From assembly GCA_001898225.1 (NCBI GenBank), contig MKTJ01000004.1, positions 62,001 through 126,000 on the forward strand: a stretch of 64,000 bases of DNA, written 5' to 3'. Each line of letters starts with the position of its first letter. The stretch's first letter is position 1. The translations under genes and the position numbers were made by a program. Positions 42,106 through 51,221 of this stretch are shown in pieces. The notes beneath the pieces are model-generated. The model was not told where the DNA came from. It saw nothing but the letters and a program-made list of their open reading frames with translations, and ran no database searches. The stretch comes from Chloroflexi bacterium 54-19 (lineage in GTDB: Bacteria > Chloroflexota > Chloroflexia > Chloroheliales > Chloroheliaceae).

Positions 42106-42423
42106 GTGGACGGCGAAAGGCTGTTAATCAATTTCGGGGTAATCGTCGGCTTTCTGGCGATTACCTCTTTTTGGATTGGCCTTTCTATGTGGATGCGGGT
42201 AGATGCCGACAAACGCGGCTTGCCCGGTTATCTCTGGATTTTTGTGGGGCTGGTTACAGGGCCAGTCGGCCTGATAGCCTACATAATCTTCCGGGGTAAT
42301 CGCCCCGTCCTGCCGGTCGTCCATACCCGCGATGAGCTTATCGCCGAGGCTCACAAGAGCCACCATCCCTCGGATTTCACCCCCGAAAATCCTGATTCAA
42401 CCTCTGAAACAGACTCCCAATAA
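42106..42423 (+). CDS. Small two-TM protein, PLD-nuclease N-terminal-like
   Basis: A 105-residue membrane protein with two helices (about 8-28 and 43-64), WMRVDADKRG between them and YIIFRGNRP at the end of the second. This pattern resembles the PLDc_N domain found on small membrane proteins. An acidic, polar C-terminus (Ser/Asp/Glu) follows. GTG 42106 lies 3 bases after the rimM stop, so it belongs to the rpsP operon by position. Function is unknown. Confidence 0.65.
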   Translation: MDGERLLINFGVIVGFLAITSFWIGLSMWMRVDADKRGLPGYLWIFVGLVTGPVGLIAYIIFRGNRPVLPVVHTRDELIAEAHKSHHPSDFTPENPDSTSETDSQ

Positions 42424-42568
42424 TTTCTAATTCCCTCTTTTTCTGCTTCATATTCCTGGCCTGATTCTTGTTATAGACTGCTTTGAGAACTATTTAAAAA
42501 ACTGAATGTTTTGTGCTATAACATATTCAAAAGCAAATTTAACCGGGTTAGTAGAAAAGGAATAAGTT

Positions 42569-43822
42569 ATGCCAGCATGGGCTAAGGCAACATTTAAAGT
42601 CGCTAAAAATAGTGTTGATGAGTTCCTTAAAGATAACTGCTTGAATGTGGCGGCGGCAATAGCTTATTACGTCCTGCAAAGTATTATCCCCCTGATACTT
42701 GGTTTCATCGTAATTGGCAGTTTCTTTCTCCAGGAAGGGGAAGCCCGCACCAACTTCATAAATTCGGTCAAAGGCGCTTTACCCAACCTGGGAGCCGGTT
42801 TTGACATCGGCGCGATTATTGATAGCCTGGTTAAAGGCGCGCCCGGTCTTCTCTCCGTTTCAGCGGTCTTTTTGCTCTGGTCAGGCAGCGGTATTTTTGA
42901 CCAGCTAATTTTTGGCATCAACGTGGCTTACGATGTCAAAAAAGACAACCGGAATTTCTTTGTAAAGACCGGACTCAGGATTGCCCTGCTCTTTATCGTT
43001 GGGGCGCTGGTGGCAGCCTCTTTTATCGTGACGATTGTCTTCCAGCTAATCTTTTCCGCCGATGTCAGCTTGTTTGGCATCTCGCCCTCCAATTTTAGCT
43101 TTATCCTGCCGGTTATCTCAATACTCATACCGGTCCTGCTGATGTTTTGCGTGTTCCTTATTCTCTACAAAGTGGCCCCGGACCGCAAAAACAACGAGTG
43201 GAAATACGTGGCGATTGGGGCGGCAGTAGCGGCGGTCTTGTTCGAACTGCTCAAGTACGGTTTCACCCTTTACCTGACCATTTTCAACGCCGCCGATAGT
43301 TATACAAAAAGCTATGGCGCGCTGGGTGGGGTCCTGCTGTTCCTGTTCTATATCTGGATTTGCGCCGCTATCATGCTCTTTGGGGCGGAAATAGCCTCGG
43401 TAGCCGGGGGTTGGAAATCGGTCATGGAAGGCCCTGCGTCCGAGCAAGACCCTGGCAAGGTAGTTCCGGCTGAAAAATTGGATAGCGATGGCGGTCCGCT
43501 GGTTACGGAAAAAGAAAAACGCCAGGGCAAGGACCAGGCCAAACCGGCTACTACCGTTGAACAGAAAGGCGAGGATGCGGCCGGGACCGGCAAGGTAAAA
43601 GATGCCCATAAGAAGGCCTCCGACGAGTTTGAGAAAAGCAAGGACAAGGCTAAAGGTGACGGTAAAGTGCCTCAGGCGGTCCCGGCTTACGCCATTAGTA
43701 CCAACCATTACCCGGCTAAACCTGACAAAGAAAACCCGGTTACGTTGGGGGTGGGACTGGTTGCCCTGGCCCTGGCGGCAGTGGCCGGGATAATCTTCCG
43801 GCGCAAAGACCCGGCGGCTTAA
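42569..43822 (+). CDS. YihY/BrkB-family membrane protein with charged tail and extra TM
   Basis: A 417-residue membrane protein. The first about 285 residues form the six-helix YihY/BrkB (formerly 'ribonuclease BN') domain, with the N-terminal block FLKDNCLNVAAAIAYYVLQSIIPL and the family motif SYGALGGVLLFLFYIWICAAIMLFGAEI near 249-276. A Lys/Asp/Glu-rich hydrophilic linker (about 290-375) follows, then one further TM helix (TLGVGLVALALAAVAGIIF) and an RRKDPAA tail. The linker and extra TM are not part of the usual family. A strong hairpin follows the gene. Function of the family is unclear; a transporter role is possible. Confidence 0.82.
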   Translation: MPAWAKATFKVAKNSVDEFLKDNCLNVAAAIAYYVLQSIIPLILGFIVIGSFFLQEGEARTNFINSVKGALPNLGAGFDIGAIIDSLVKGAPGLLSVSAVFLLWSGSGIFDQLIFGINVAYDVKKDNRNFFVKTGLRIALLFIVGALVAASFIVTIVFQLIFSADVSLFGISPSNFSFILPVISILIPVLLMFCVFLILYKVAPDRKNNEWKYVAIGAAVAAVLFELLKYGFTLYLTIFNAADSYTKSYGALGGVLLFLFYIWICAAIMLFGAEIASVAGGWKSVMEGPASEQDPGKVVPAEKLDSDGGPLVTEKEKRQGKDQAKPATTVEQKGEDAAGTGKVKDAHKKASDEFEKSKDKAKGDGKVPQAVPAYAISTNHYPAKPDKENPVTLGVGLVALALAAVAGIIFRRKDPAA

Positions 43823-43830
43823 ATCATTAT

Positions 43831-43875
43831 AATTGGCCCGCCACCGGGATAAGGGTACCTGGTGGCGGGCCAATT
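43831..43875. terminator. Strong palindromic hairpin after the YihY gene
   Basis: A perfect 15-bp stem, AATTGGCCCGCCACC with GGTGGCGGGCCAATT, around a 15-base loop. There is no T run after it, so it may stop or stabilise mRNA. Confidence 0.65.
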
Positions 43876-43943
43876 CGGTAAATATCGGCTCACTTTGACA
43901 TTGAACAAACTATACACTCCCCAGAAACAGCAACGAGGTAAAA

Positions 43944-45098
43944 ATGAATTCTCGTAAAATCGCCATGTATACCGCAACCGCCATCCTGGTATTAATGGGT
44001 TTTGTCTTTCTATACCTGATTCGCAACGTACTTTTCCTCATTTTTATCAGTATATTATTGGCGACCTCGATTGAGCCGCTGGTCAACCGGCTGCGGCGGG
44101 GCCCTTTCAGCCGAGGGACCGGCATCCTCGTTATCTATACTGTAATTATGGCTATTCTGGCCGGGGTTATTATCCTGACAGTGCCGCCTTTGATTGATGA
44201 GGGAAGCCGGGCTGTCGCGGGTCTTTCCGACCAGGCCAAGACCGATGCCTCGATTAAGCAGGGGATGGGGGATGGCTGGCTGGGAAACCTGGTGATGAGC
44301 GGGTATCACAGCGTGCGCGACCTGTTGAATAACCCCAAGGTGGTTGAGAATGGCCTTTCGGTTGGCCTGACCGTCTTTGAGATACTTTTCTCGGCGGTCA
44401 CAGTTTTTGTCATCGCCTTCTACTGGCTGTCGGAACGTCCGGTCATCAAGCGGGTAATTTTTTCCTTTATTAAAGAAGAAAAAAGGCCGCGAGGCCGCCA
44501 GCTCTGGGACAGTGTCGAGGAAAAACTGGGTAGCTGGGTGCGCGGCCAGATTATCCTGATGCTCTTTATCTTCTTTATGGACCTGATTGGCTACATGGTA
44601 ATCGGCCTGAAGTTTGCTTTTGCCCTGGCGGTCTTTGCCGGGATTGCCGAGCTGGTGCCGCTGGTCGGGCCGTATATCGGTGGTGCCCCGGCCATTTTGA
44701 TTGCCCTGACCCAGAGCCCAACCCTGGCTATTGTAATCGCGGTCTATATTGTCATTATCCAGTTGGTCGAGGGGAATATCCTGGTGCCGCGCATCATGGA
44801 AAAAGCGGTCGGGGTTAGCCCGCTGACGGTAATCGTAGGAATATTGATTGGGTCAACGCTTTATGGCATCCTGGGAGCGCTGCTGGCGGTGCCGATTGCC
44901 GCGGCCATCCAGGTTATTTTCAATAACGTTACCTCGTTCAGTTCGGACGCCCCCACCCCTGAAGCGGCGGCGGCGGCCAGCAACACCAAGGCGGCAGTCC
45001 TTGAGGCCACCAAGACAAACGAGCTAAAGCGCCATGAACAGGAGCTGCAAGAAGCCGAAAAGCACGACCCTACCATACCGGCGGCCCCGGCCCTTTAA
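43944..45098 (+). CDS. AI-2E family transporter
   Basis: A 384-residue membrane protein of the AI-2E exporter-like (TqsA/PerM) family with about 7-8 TM helices. Family features: two N-terminal helices, an amphipathic region with PPLIDEGSRAVAGL, then the FYWLSERPVIKRV...RGRQLWDSVEEKLGSWVRGQ block (about 165-205). The C-terminal GIAELVPLVGPYIGGAPAILIAL motif near 236-258 and the ILVPRIMEKAVGVSPL block are also conserved. A charged Ala/Glu-rich tail (about 335-384) follows. Substrates differ between family members; none can be assigned here. A GAGG-type ribosome site precedes ATG 43944. Confidence 0.87.
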   Translation: MNSRKIAMYTATAILVLMGFVFLYLIRNVLFLIFISILLATSIEPLVNRLRRGPFSRGTGILVIYTVIMAILAGVIILTVPPLIDEGSRAVAGLSDQAKTDASIKQGMGDGWLGNLVMSGYHSVRDLLNNPKVVENGLSVGLTVFEILFSAVTVFVIAFYWLSERPVIKRVIFSFIKEEKRPRGRQLWDSVEEKLGSWVRGQIILMLFIFFMDLIGYMVIGLKFAFALAVFAGIAELVPLVGPYIGGAPAILIALTQSPTLAIVIAVYIVIIQLVEGNILVPRIMEKAVGVSPLTVIVGILIGSTLYGILGALLAVPIAAAIQVIFNNVTSFSSDAPTPEAAAAASNTKAAVLEATKTNELKRHEQELQEAEKHDPTIPAAPAL

Positions 45099-45119
45099 CT
45101 TTTAACCGTTTATGCCTGG

Positions 45120-45152
45120 CCCGGCTGGTTTTAGCGAACTGGCCGGGTTTTA
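45120..45152 (+). terminator. Terminator after the AI-2E family gene
   Basis: CCCGGC (45120-45125) pairs with GCCGGG (45142-45147), extended inward by GTT/AAC with a small mismatch, then TTTT. Confidence 0.7.
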
Positions 45153-45194
45153 AGTTAAAGAAAGCTGAGATTGTGATAAATTGGGCAAGTACTA

Positions 45195-45223
45195 TTGATT
45201 TTAACCCCCCTGAATGTTAAAAT
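45195..45223 (+). promoter_or_regulatory. Candidate promoter of menG
   Basis: TTGATT (45195-45200), a 17-base spacer, then TAAAAT (45218-45223), about 97 bases before the menG start. Confidence 0.5.
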
Positions 45224-45319
45224 ATTCTCAAACCTGGATACGAATGGGTAACGGGTGGAAGAGCGATTTTGCCCATTGATAACTGGCAAAGTTGAAGTGT
45301 TTGTCTAAAAGTAGGAAAA

Positions 45320-46102
45320 ATGGAACCAGTTACACAAAAAAAAGCCGACTCAAACCATCTCATTACCAGTGAACGTCTCAAAGAATTTAAGCCCGAACGC
45401 AAAGCTGAATATGTAAACCATATGTTTGCCCAGATCGCCCCGACTTACGATATCGTGAACCGGCTGATGACTTTTGGCCTGGACCAGGGTTGGCGTAAGG
45501 TGGTGGTGGCGGAAGCAAACCCGCCCGTTGGGGGGAAAGCCCTGGATGTGGCGACCGGTACCGGCGATATTGCCCTGGCGCTGGCTCCCAAAGTCGGCCC
45601 GACCGGCGAGGTGGTCGCCAGCGATTTCTGTCTGGAAATGATGCTCCCTGGACCAGCCAAAGCGGCCAAAGCCGGGGTTGGCTCGTGGGTCCGGTGGGTC
45701 GCCGCCGATGCTTTGCAATTACCCTTCCCCGATAACAGTTTCGATTGTGTGACGACCGGGTTTGCCATGCGTAACGTGGTCAATATCGAGCAAGCTTTCC
45801 GCGATATGATGCGTGTTGTGAAGCCGGGTGGCCGGGTGGTCTGTCTGGAAGTAGCCCGTCCCAAGTTTGCCCTGGTCCGCTGGGGCCACCAGCTTTATTT
45901 CAATAAAATTGTTCCTTTACTGGGTCGTTTAATCAGCCGCCATAAAGAGGCTTACACATATTTGCCAGCCTCTGCCGAAAAATTTCCACCCCCGGAAGAG
46001 CTTAAAACGATAATGGAACGGGCCGGGTTGGTCCAGGTCCGGTTTAAGCGGTACGGCCTTGGCGCGGTTGCGATCCATGTCGGCACCAAACCCATATCAT
46101 AG
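45320..46102 (+). CDS. menG: Demethylmenaquinone methyltransferase (MenG/UbiE)
   Basis: A 260-residue SAM-dependent C-methyltransferase of the UbiE/MenG family, catalysing the last step of menaquinone synthesis. The order is IAPTYDIVNRLMTFGLDQGWRK (family start, near 36-57), ALDVATGTGDIALAL (SAM motif I), FPDNSFDCVTTGFAMRNV and MRVVKPGGRVVCLEVARP. The KEAYTYLPASAEKFPPPEEL segment near the end is also conserved. Other men genes are not in the window. Menaquinone rather than ubiquinone is inferred from the suspected phylum. Confidence 0.93.
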   Translation: MEPVTQKKADSNHLITSERLKEFKPERKAEYVNHMFAQIAPTYDIVNRLMTFGLDQGWRKVVVAEANPPVGGKALDVATGTGDIALALAPKVGPTGEVVASDFCLEMMLPGPAKAAKAGVGSWVRWVAADALQLPFPDNSFDCVTTGFAMRNVVNIEQAFRDMMRVVKPGGRVVCLEVARPKFALVRWGHQLYFNKIVPLLGRLISRHKEAYTYLPASAEKFPPPEELKTIMERAGLVQVRFKRYGLGAVAIHVGTKPIS

Positions 46103-46297
46103 CTAACCGTTCTTCCGTACACGGGTTAATAAACTAGAGCCTTAACCCAAAATTCTCTTTCTGCCGGAAGGTAGCTATCCCGGCCTGGCAGAGTTAGCGG
46201 GACTCTATAACACTCTTACATTTTATTCCCATTCTCTTATCACATCGGGCCGGTTCAGCGTAGAAGCCGGGTTCCGTGAAAGGAGCGATTTCTTCCT

Positions 46298-46957
46298 ATG
46301 ATGAAGGATATTGATATACCCGATATTGTTATTCGTCGGCTACCAATATACGCCCGGAGTTTGTCATATCTTTCCAGCGAAGGTATTACTACCGTTTCCA
46401 GCAGCGAACTGGGTGCTCGCATTGGCGTAACCGCCGCCCAAATCCGGCGGGATTTATCCTATTTCGGTGAGTTCGGTAAACAGGGCAAGGGCTATAACGT
46501 TCAATTTTTGCTCAACCAGATTCGCGATATTTTACACCTGGAACAGCAGTGGGGGGTCGCCCTGGTCGGTACCGGGCACCTGGGCGAGGCAATCGCGCAT
46601 TATGGCGGTTTCCTGGATAAGGGTTTCGATATTGTGGCCCTTTTTGACGCTGATACCCGCAAGGTCGGGCAGGAGTTGGCCGGTCGTCCCATCTTTCATA
46701 CCTCGAAAATCCAGGAAAAAATAGCCGAACTGGGTATCCAGGTTGCTATCGTAGCTGTCCCGGCCAACGCAGCCCAGGAAGTCGTGGATATACTGGTGGG
46801 CGCTGGCGTCAAGGCTATCCTGAATTACGCCCCGGTCAGCTTGCAGGTGCCACCGGACGTGCGGACCCGCAGTATCGACCCGGTCGGTCTGCTGCAAAGC
46901 ATGACCTATTATCTCAACCCTGAAAAGGCGCAAAAAAGCGGGCGGGTGCTGCGTTAA
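46298..46957 (+). CDS. rex: Redox-sensing transcriptional repressor Rex
   Basis: A 219-residue Rex. The N-terminal winged helix (about 5-80) has [14 protein letters not shown] and [22 protein letters not shown], the DNA-recognition part. The Rossmann domain has [19 protein letters not shown] (87-105), the NAD(H)-binding loop. The C-terminal swapped helix contains [11 protein letters not shown]. Rex senses the NADH/NAD+ ratio and represses respiration and fermentation genes. No obvious TTGTGAA-N-TTCACAA operator was seen around it. A strong terminator follows. Confidence 0.95.
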   Translation: MMKDIDIPDIVIRRLPIYARSLSYLSSEGITTVSSSELGARIGVTAAQIRRDLSYFGEFGKQGKGYNVQFLLNQIRDILHLEQQWGVALVGTGHLGEAIAHYGGFLDKGFDIVALFDADTRKVGQELAGRPIFHTSKIQEKIAELGIQVAIVAVPANAAQEVVDILVGAGVKAILNYAPVSLQVPPDVRTRSIDPVGLLQSMTYYLNPEKAQKSGRVLR

Positions 46958-46971
46958 GCAATTATAAAAGG

Positions 46972-46999
46972 CCCCGGCCACTTGCGCCGGGGTTTTTAA
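46972..46999 (+). terminator. Terminator after rex
   Basis: A 7-bp perfect stem, CCCCGGC (46972-46978) with GCCGGGG (46986-46992), followed by TTTTTAATTT. Confidence 0.88.
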
Positions 47000-47226
47000 T
47001 TTTAAAAGTCTTTTGTGGGTAAAGTGTAAGTGGTTGTTAAGTTGTAACATACCTTTCATTGACATGGCTTGCATTACCATTTAAAATAGACATAAATAAA
47101 AAACTATCTTCTTAATGAGAGAGCTGGTTTGCTGGTTTATTGAAAGGTTCGACCGGGGATGCGAATTACAAAAAAGATAAAGAACAGTTTTTTAGAAAAT
47201 AGTCAGGTAAAGGCAGGTAAAAGAGA

Positions 47227-48237
47227 ATGGAAGAACCACAATTTGGAGATGGCAAGGGTTATATTATAGACGGTAGTATTTTTGATTACCGGCCCGTGGA
47301 TGCCCGCCCTGCTCTTGGCGGCGCGCTGGCCCGGTTCGAGAAGTTAGCCCAACTCCCCGATGACCAGATTGACCTGGCCGAAGCCGCCCTTATGATTGCC
47401 TCGTTTGAATATGCCGGTCTCAACGAAGTTTATTATTACAACCGGCTCGATGAAATCGCCGATGAAGCCCGGCCCCTCTTTGCCTCGGAAACCAACCCGA
47501 TGCGCAATATCGAAAAACTAAATCTCTTTTTGAATCAAAACCTGGGGTTTCACGGCAACGAAACCGATTATAACGACCGCCGCAATTCGTTTTTAAACGA
47601 TGTGCTGGAACGCCGCACCGGGATTCCGATTACCCTTTCGCTGGTCTATATAGAGTTAGGGAAACGGCTGGGGCTGCACTTCGAGGGCATCGGGTTGCCC
47701 GGTCACTTTATCATCCGTTACCGTGACCTGGAAACCCAGCCGCTCGGTTCCGGCGAGTGGCTGAATTCGGGCCTGGAAAACCTGGAGCGGCAGGAGGAAG
47801 CGGTCCATTCGTCCGGCGGCTCGAACAACGAAATTTTGCTCGACCCTTTTAACGGCGGGGCTATCCTTTCCGAGGAAGATTGCATCGACCTGGTCCGCGA
47901 ACGGTATGGGCGGATCTTGCCCTTGCAACCGCTCTTTACCCGTCCTGTAACCAACCGGCAGTTCCTGGTCCGCATGCTCAACAACATCAAGGCCAGTTGC
48001 ATCGGTGAGGAAGATTACATCCGGGCCTTACAGATGCAGGAGTGCCTGGTAATCCTGAACCCCAATTCTGCCGAAGAACACCGGGATAGAGGTGTCCTTT
48101 ACTTCCGCTCCGGGGAGATTGGCCCGGCCATCGTCGATTTTCGCTACTACCTGCGCAAGGCGGGCGATGCCAGCGACGCCGGTCTTATCCGCAAGCAATT
48201 GGGATTGGCAATGGACCAACTCGTCCAGCGGAATTAA
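47227..48237 (+). CDS. SirB1-family transglutaminase-like/TPR protein
   Basis: A 336-residue protein of the SirB1 family. The N-terminal transglutaminase-like core has LFLNQNLGFHGNETDYNDRRNSFLNDVLERRTGIPITLSLVY and GIGLPGHFIIRY; the Cys of true transglutaminases is absent, as in the family. A tetratricopeptide-like C-terminal part (about 240-335) has IRALQMQECLVILNP and EEHRDRGVLYFRSGEIGPAIVDFRYYL. The biochemical role is unknown. It is monocistronic, with a convergent terminator behind it. Confidence 0.87.
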   Translation: MEEPQFGDGKGYIIDGSIFDYRPVDARPALGGALARFEKLAQLPDDQIDLAEAALMIASFEYAGLNEVYYYNRLDEIADEARPLFASETNPMRNIEKLNLFLNQNLGFHGNETDYNDRRNSFLNDVLERRTGIPITLSLVYIELGKRLGLHFEGIGLPGHFIIRYRDLETQPLGSGEWLNSGLENLERQEEAVHSSGGSNNEILLDPFNGGAILSEEDCIDLVRERYGRILPLQPLFTRPVTNRQFLVRMLNNIKASCIGEEDYIRALQMQECLVILNPNSAEEHRDRGVLYFRSGEIGPAIVDFRYYLRKAGDASDAGLIRKQLGLAMDQLVQRN

Positions 48238-48267
48238 GTCCGGCGTAAAAGCTAAAAGTAGTAGACC

Positions 48268-48304
48268 AAAAAGGGTGGAACTTTTTAAAAGTTCCATCCT
48301 TTTT
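48268..48304. terminator. Bidirectional terminator between convergent genes
   Basis: AAAAAGG-TGGAAC-TTTT pairs with AAAA-GTTCCA-CCTTTTT with one bulged or mispaired position. A and T runs at both ends serve the SirB1 gene and the secreted-protein gene. Confidence 0.85.
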
Positions 48305-48349
48305 AATTTAAAACCAGTCGGTTTTGGTAGGAGCGTGGACTTTTTTGAC

Positions 48350-48859
48350 CTAAGGGCGAGGGAAAGTCCCGGTATAACAATGCCCGTTGGTATCGCTTGT
48401 CAGGAAAGAAAGGTCGCGCGTGGCTTCAACGCTAACACTGAAGTCGCTGTAGGTAATGGAGTTATAAGAGAAGGTCTGGTCAATTTTGCCCGCACCGGAG
48501 TTAAAATTTTCGGTGCCGGTAAGCATACCGTTGGCATCAATTGTGTAGGTTTCGGAGTAAGAACCCTTTACAGTGCCCAGGCTCGCAACCGGAGTGTTAG
48601 AATAGTTGTTGAGGATCCCGGTCCAGGTGCCTTTCTCGGAATGATAAGTAACCCCATCCACAACGTAATCTTTGGTTTCAGAGACAGTTTGCGTTCCACC
48701 GAAATAGCCGCAAGCATCCAGGGTTGTTGTCGAGCTATCTTTTCCACCCTTATGCCCGTTATTATCACTATTGGCCGCAAAAGCCGGCCCAATCGAAAGC
48801 GCAACGATTACCACTGCTAAAGAAAGGACCACGCCAATCTTTTTGAACATGTTGTTCAT
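48350..48859 (-). CDS. Secreted hypothetical protein
   Basis: A 169-residue protein with a clear signal peptide: a short Lys-bearing start (MNNMFKK), a hydrophobic core, and probable cleavage after AFA near residue 32. The mature part is Thr/Ser/Gly/Tyr-rich beta-type sequence with two Cys (DACGYFGG and NGHCYTG) that could form a disulfide. ATG 48859 is preferred over an opening seven codons upstream because the earlier codons contain the ribosome site AAAGGTGA. No family is recognised; a surface or extracellular role is inferred from the signal peptide. Confidence 0.65.
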   Translation of the reverse strand: MNNMFKKIGVVLSLAVVIVALSIGPAFAANSDNNGHKGGKDSSTTTLDACGYFGGTQTVSETKDYVVDGVTYHSEKGTWTGILNNYSNTPVASLGTVKGSYSETYTIDANGMLTGTENFNSGAGKIDQTFSYNSITYSDFSVSVEATRDLSFLTSDTNGHCYTGTFPRP

Positions 48860-49018
48860 CCCTTCACCTTTCATTGCCAAAATAACCCCACTACAACGGC
48901 GCAGCGAGTTTTAATTATTAATGGTAATTAAAAGGATTTAATAACTTTATTTTAATATAGTTAGCGGGGGTTGTCAATATTAAATTAAAAAAGAAATATA
49001 AATTTCCTGGTTATTATA

Positions 49019-50047
49019 TTAAGATGCAAGGTTGGACCACCGGGCGGCGGCAAAAACCCCCGCGACCTCGCCGTGTTCGTCGAGGACACTACAAAACAGG
49101 CGGGCCGACTCTTCCCTGGCTTCCTCGCTTAAATTTGGGGTGAAAAAGGTATCGCGGGTGCAGACGAGCAGGTCGGTGACGACCCGTTCGGCGAGGTAAT
49201 AGGTCAGGGCCGCCCAATCAAACGACCAGTCGAGCGCGGTATTGCCGTAGCCCTCGAAGAAAGGGACCGCGGTAGGGTCTGCCCCGGCCCAATCGAGGCC
49301 CGCAAAGATGAAATCCCGTTCCTTGGGAGCCAGCATCACGTCATCCCAATCAATAAAAAAGACCTCGTTCTGGGCAGTCCGAATCATGTTGCCGGGGTGG
49401 AGGTCGGCGTGACAGATTACCAGTGACTCGTGCTGGTCGCGCAGTCGGGCGGCCAGGTTTTCCATCAGGATTAGCAATTTATGGATGGTTTCGCGGTTGG
49501 CCGTCCAGCAGTCGGTGATTACGCGTTCGGCCTCGCTCTTTCCCGGAAAGTTGGCCGGGTCTTTCTCGAAATTCACCATCCACCCGGTATATTCTTCAGG
49601 CTGGAATTTTTCCCGGCGAATTTCTTCTGCAAGTTCGGGTGGTAGAGTTACGCTGTGAATCTGGCGGACAGCCCTGCCTGTGGCTTGCCATTCGGTCTCG
49701 CTCAGTCCCGGTTCCCAGCTTGAAATACCCTCGATAAAAGGATAGAGCAGCCCGGTCCAGCCCGCTATCTCGAACCAGAGTTTGTTTCCCCTGGTCGGAA
49801 TGGGCGCGACCACGGCGGAAACGCTCCGGTCGGCCAGAAACCGGGGTACAAAGGCGCTCGACTCGTAAAGTTGGCCCAGCTTTAGTTTGAGAAAGTAAGT
49901 GGGGCCGACTTCGCTCGTGACCCGGTAGACCCCGGCCAGGGTATCGAGGCCGAGCGGCAGGAATTCCAGGGTCTTTACCAAGATTCCATAGTTTTCCAAC
50001 AAAGCGGACTTTATCAGGTCGTCAGGGATAGCGGGTTTATCTAGCAT
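49019..50047 (-). CDS. Aminoglycoside phosphotransferase-like kinase
   Basis: A 342-residue kinase of the APH/choline kinase fold. The catalytic loop is VICHADLHPGNMIRT near 211-225, with the metal-binding segment FFIDWDDVMLAPKERD near 231-246. The N-terminal lobe has TYFLKLKLG with the ATP-binding Lys. The overall pattern is nearest to spectinomycin phosphotransferase-like proteins, which also include many housekeeping kinases. A resistance role cannot be claimed. It ends a tight minus-strand run with the HEAT and MFS genes. Confidence 0.75.
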   Translation of the reverse strand: MLDKPAIPDDLIKSALLENYGILVKTLEFLPLGLDTLAGVYRVTSEVGPTYFLKLKLGQLYESSAFVPRFLADRSVSAVVAPIPTRGNKLWFEIAGWTGLLYPFIEGISSWEPGLSETEWQATGRAVRQIHSVTLPPELAEEIRREKFQPEEYTGWMVNFEKDPANFPGKSEAERVITDCWTANRETIHKLLILMENLAARLRDQHESLVICHADLHPGNMIRTAQNEVFFIDWDDVMLAPKERDFIFAGLDWAGADPTAVPFFEGYGNTALDWSFDWAALTYYLAERVVTDLLVCTRDTFFTPNLSEEAREESARLFCSVLDEHGEVAGVFAAARWSNLAS

Positions 50048-50071
50048 ATTTTCAAAGGTTGTTAAAGGGAT

Positions 50072-51217
50072 TTAGGATTGATTTAAGAGTTGATGTAGCT
50101 CTTCTGGATGGCTGGGAAGGTTGTAATAGTTGAGAAGTCTGCGAGTCTTATATTCATGAAAAGAATTCCATAAATGTGATTCGGTTGCAACGTAATCCAG
50201 GATAAGCCATTGAAGTTCGGTTAATTCGTCGAGATTAATATCGCTGGATGGGAATGGGTTTCTAAAAGTTAAATAAAAAAGCGGTACAAGAATGGAGAGC
50301 GAGTGCCAGGACTTACCGTTATTTAAACCTTCCCAAAGTGCTTCACTAATTACGGGATATTTACTTTCTTCTAAGTTGCATAAAGCTGGGGCTACCTCTC
50401 CAATACCTAAAGAGGGGTATCTATAATGGTGCCCTTTTAAAATATCGGGCGACTTTCGAATAGCGGATAACAATAAAGCGGTGGCTCGGTCCGAGGTTTT
50501 CTCTTTTAACAGGCAGGTCTGCGCATAGGCCGCTGTTATTCGAACTTTCCTCTTTTCTTTCTGGCTTAAGAGTGGTTCCAACAACTCGAAATAGGTTGGG
50601 TCGGGCTCAGCTACGTCAGCCAGGGTTAATAGCAGGTTGGCCTTTAAAGTAGGGTTTTCTTCTTTCAAGATTAAAGGTATAAGCCGTGGTACAAACTCTT
50701 TTGCGTATTCAGGAAAGCCTCTTAATAAATAGGTCGCTTCTATCCTGACTTTTAAATAAGGATTAGTTTCGATTAAATTTAAGTAAATTTCTAATCCTTC
50801 GGCAGCAGCAAGATGCGTCTTATGGTAGGAAACCATAGGAGCTTCCCCAAAAGTCTTTGTCCAATGGTTATCATGTTTTATTTGCTGTTCTAAATTGTGA
50901 TAATCGAAGAATGATGAAAATTTATTATCGGAACCGGTTTTTTCAATACTACCAATATTGTAAAGCAAGGTCAGAATATGAGCTTTAATTCGTACTTCAT
51001 CCTTTTGCAAATGTTGAATTAAAAATGGAACTATAAAGGGGGTGACGGGATAATCACAACCTTGATGTGCTGCAACTTCAATGAGAAGTTCGAGGGCTCG
51101 ACTGCGGGCGCGTTTCTCTGGCGAAGCAAGTTGTTCCAACCATTCAGGAATCTTTTCTATAGGGCCGTGAGCAGTCATTATTGACTGCCAATCAACCTTG
51201 TCCAGACCTTCCAGCAT
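50072..51217 (-). CDS. HEAT-repeat protein with low-G+C composition
   Basis: A 381-residue all-helical protein with HEAT/PBS-lyase-type repeats. Examples are RARSRALELLIEVAAHQG, the repeat with DEVRIKAHILTLLYNIG, and NPYLKVRIEATYLLRGFPEYAKEFVPRLIPLI followed by ENPTLKANLLLTLADVAEPDP. The opening VDWQSIMTAHGPIEKIPEWLEQLASPEKRARSRALELL resembles HEAT proteins found as immunity-like or stress-linked genes in actinomycetes. Its base composition is visibly richer in A+T than its neighbours (many TTA, AAA and ATT codons), which suggests recent acquisition. It is wedged 4 bases after the MFS stop and 24 bases before the APH gene. Confidence 0.7.
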   Translation of the reverse strand: MLEGLDKVDWQSIMTAHGPIEKIPEWLEQLASPEKRARSRALELLIEVAAHQGCDYPVTPFIVPFLIQHLQKDEVRIKAHILTLLYNIGSIEKTGSDNKFSSFFDYHNLEQQIKHDNHWTKTFGEAPMVSYHKTHLAAAEGLEIYLNLIETNPYLKVRIEATYLLRGFPEYAKEFVPRLIPLILKEENPTLKANLLLTLADVAEPDPTYFELLEPLLSQKEKRKVRITAAYAQTCLLKEKTSDRATALLLSAIRKSPDILKGHHYRYPSLGIGEVAPALCNLEESKYPVISEALWEGLNNGKSWHSLSILVPLFYLTFRNPFPSSDINLDELTELQWLILDYVATESHLWNSFHEYKTRRLLNYYNLPSHPEELHQLLNQS

Positions 51218-51221
51218 TTCT

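Noticed and set aside
43700-43822. LPxTG sorting signal at the end of the YihY protein
   Set aside because: There is a TM and basic tail, but no LPxTG, LAxTG or similar motif before it.
46103-46297. Rex operator upstream of rex
   Set aside because: No TTGTGAA-type inverted repeat was found.
49019-50047. Antibiotic resistance gene
   Set aside because: The fold is APH-like, but many housekeeping kinases share these motifs; resistance cannot be claimed from sequence.
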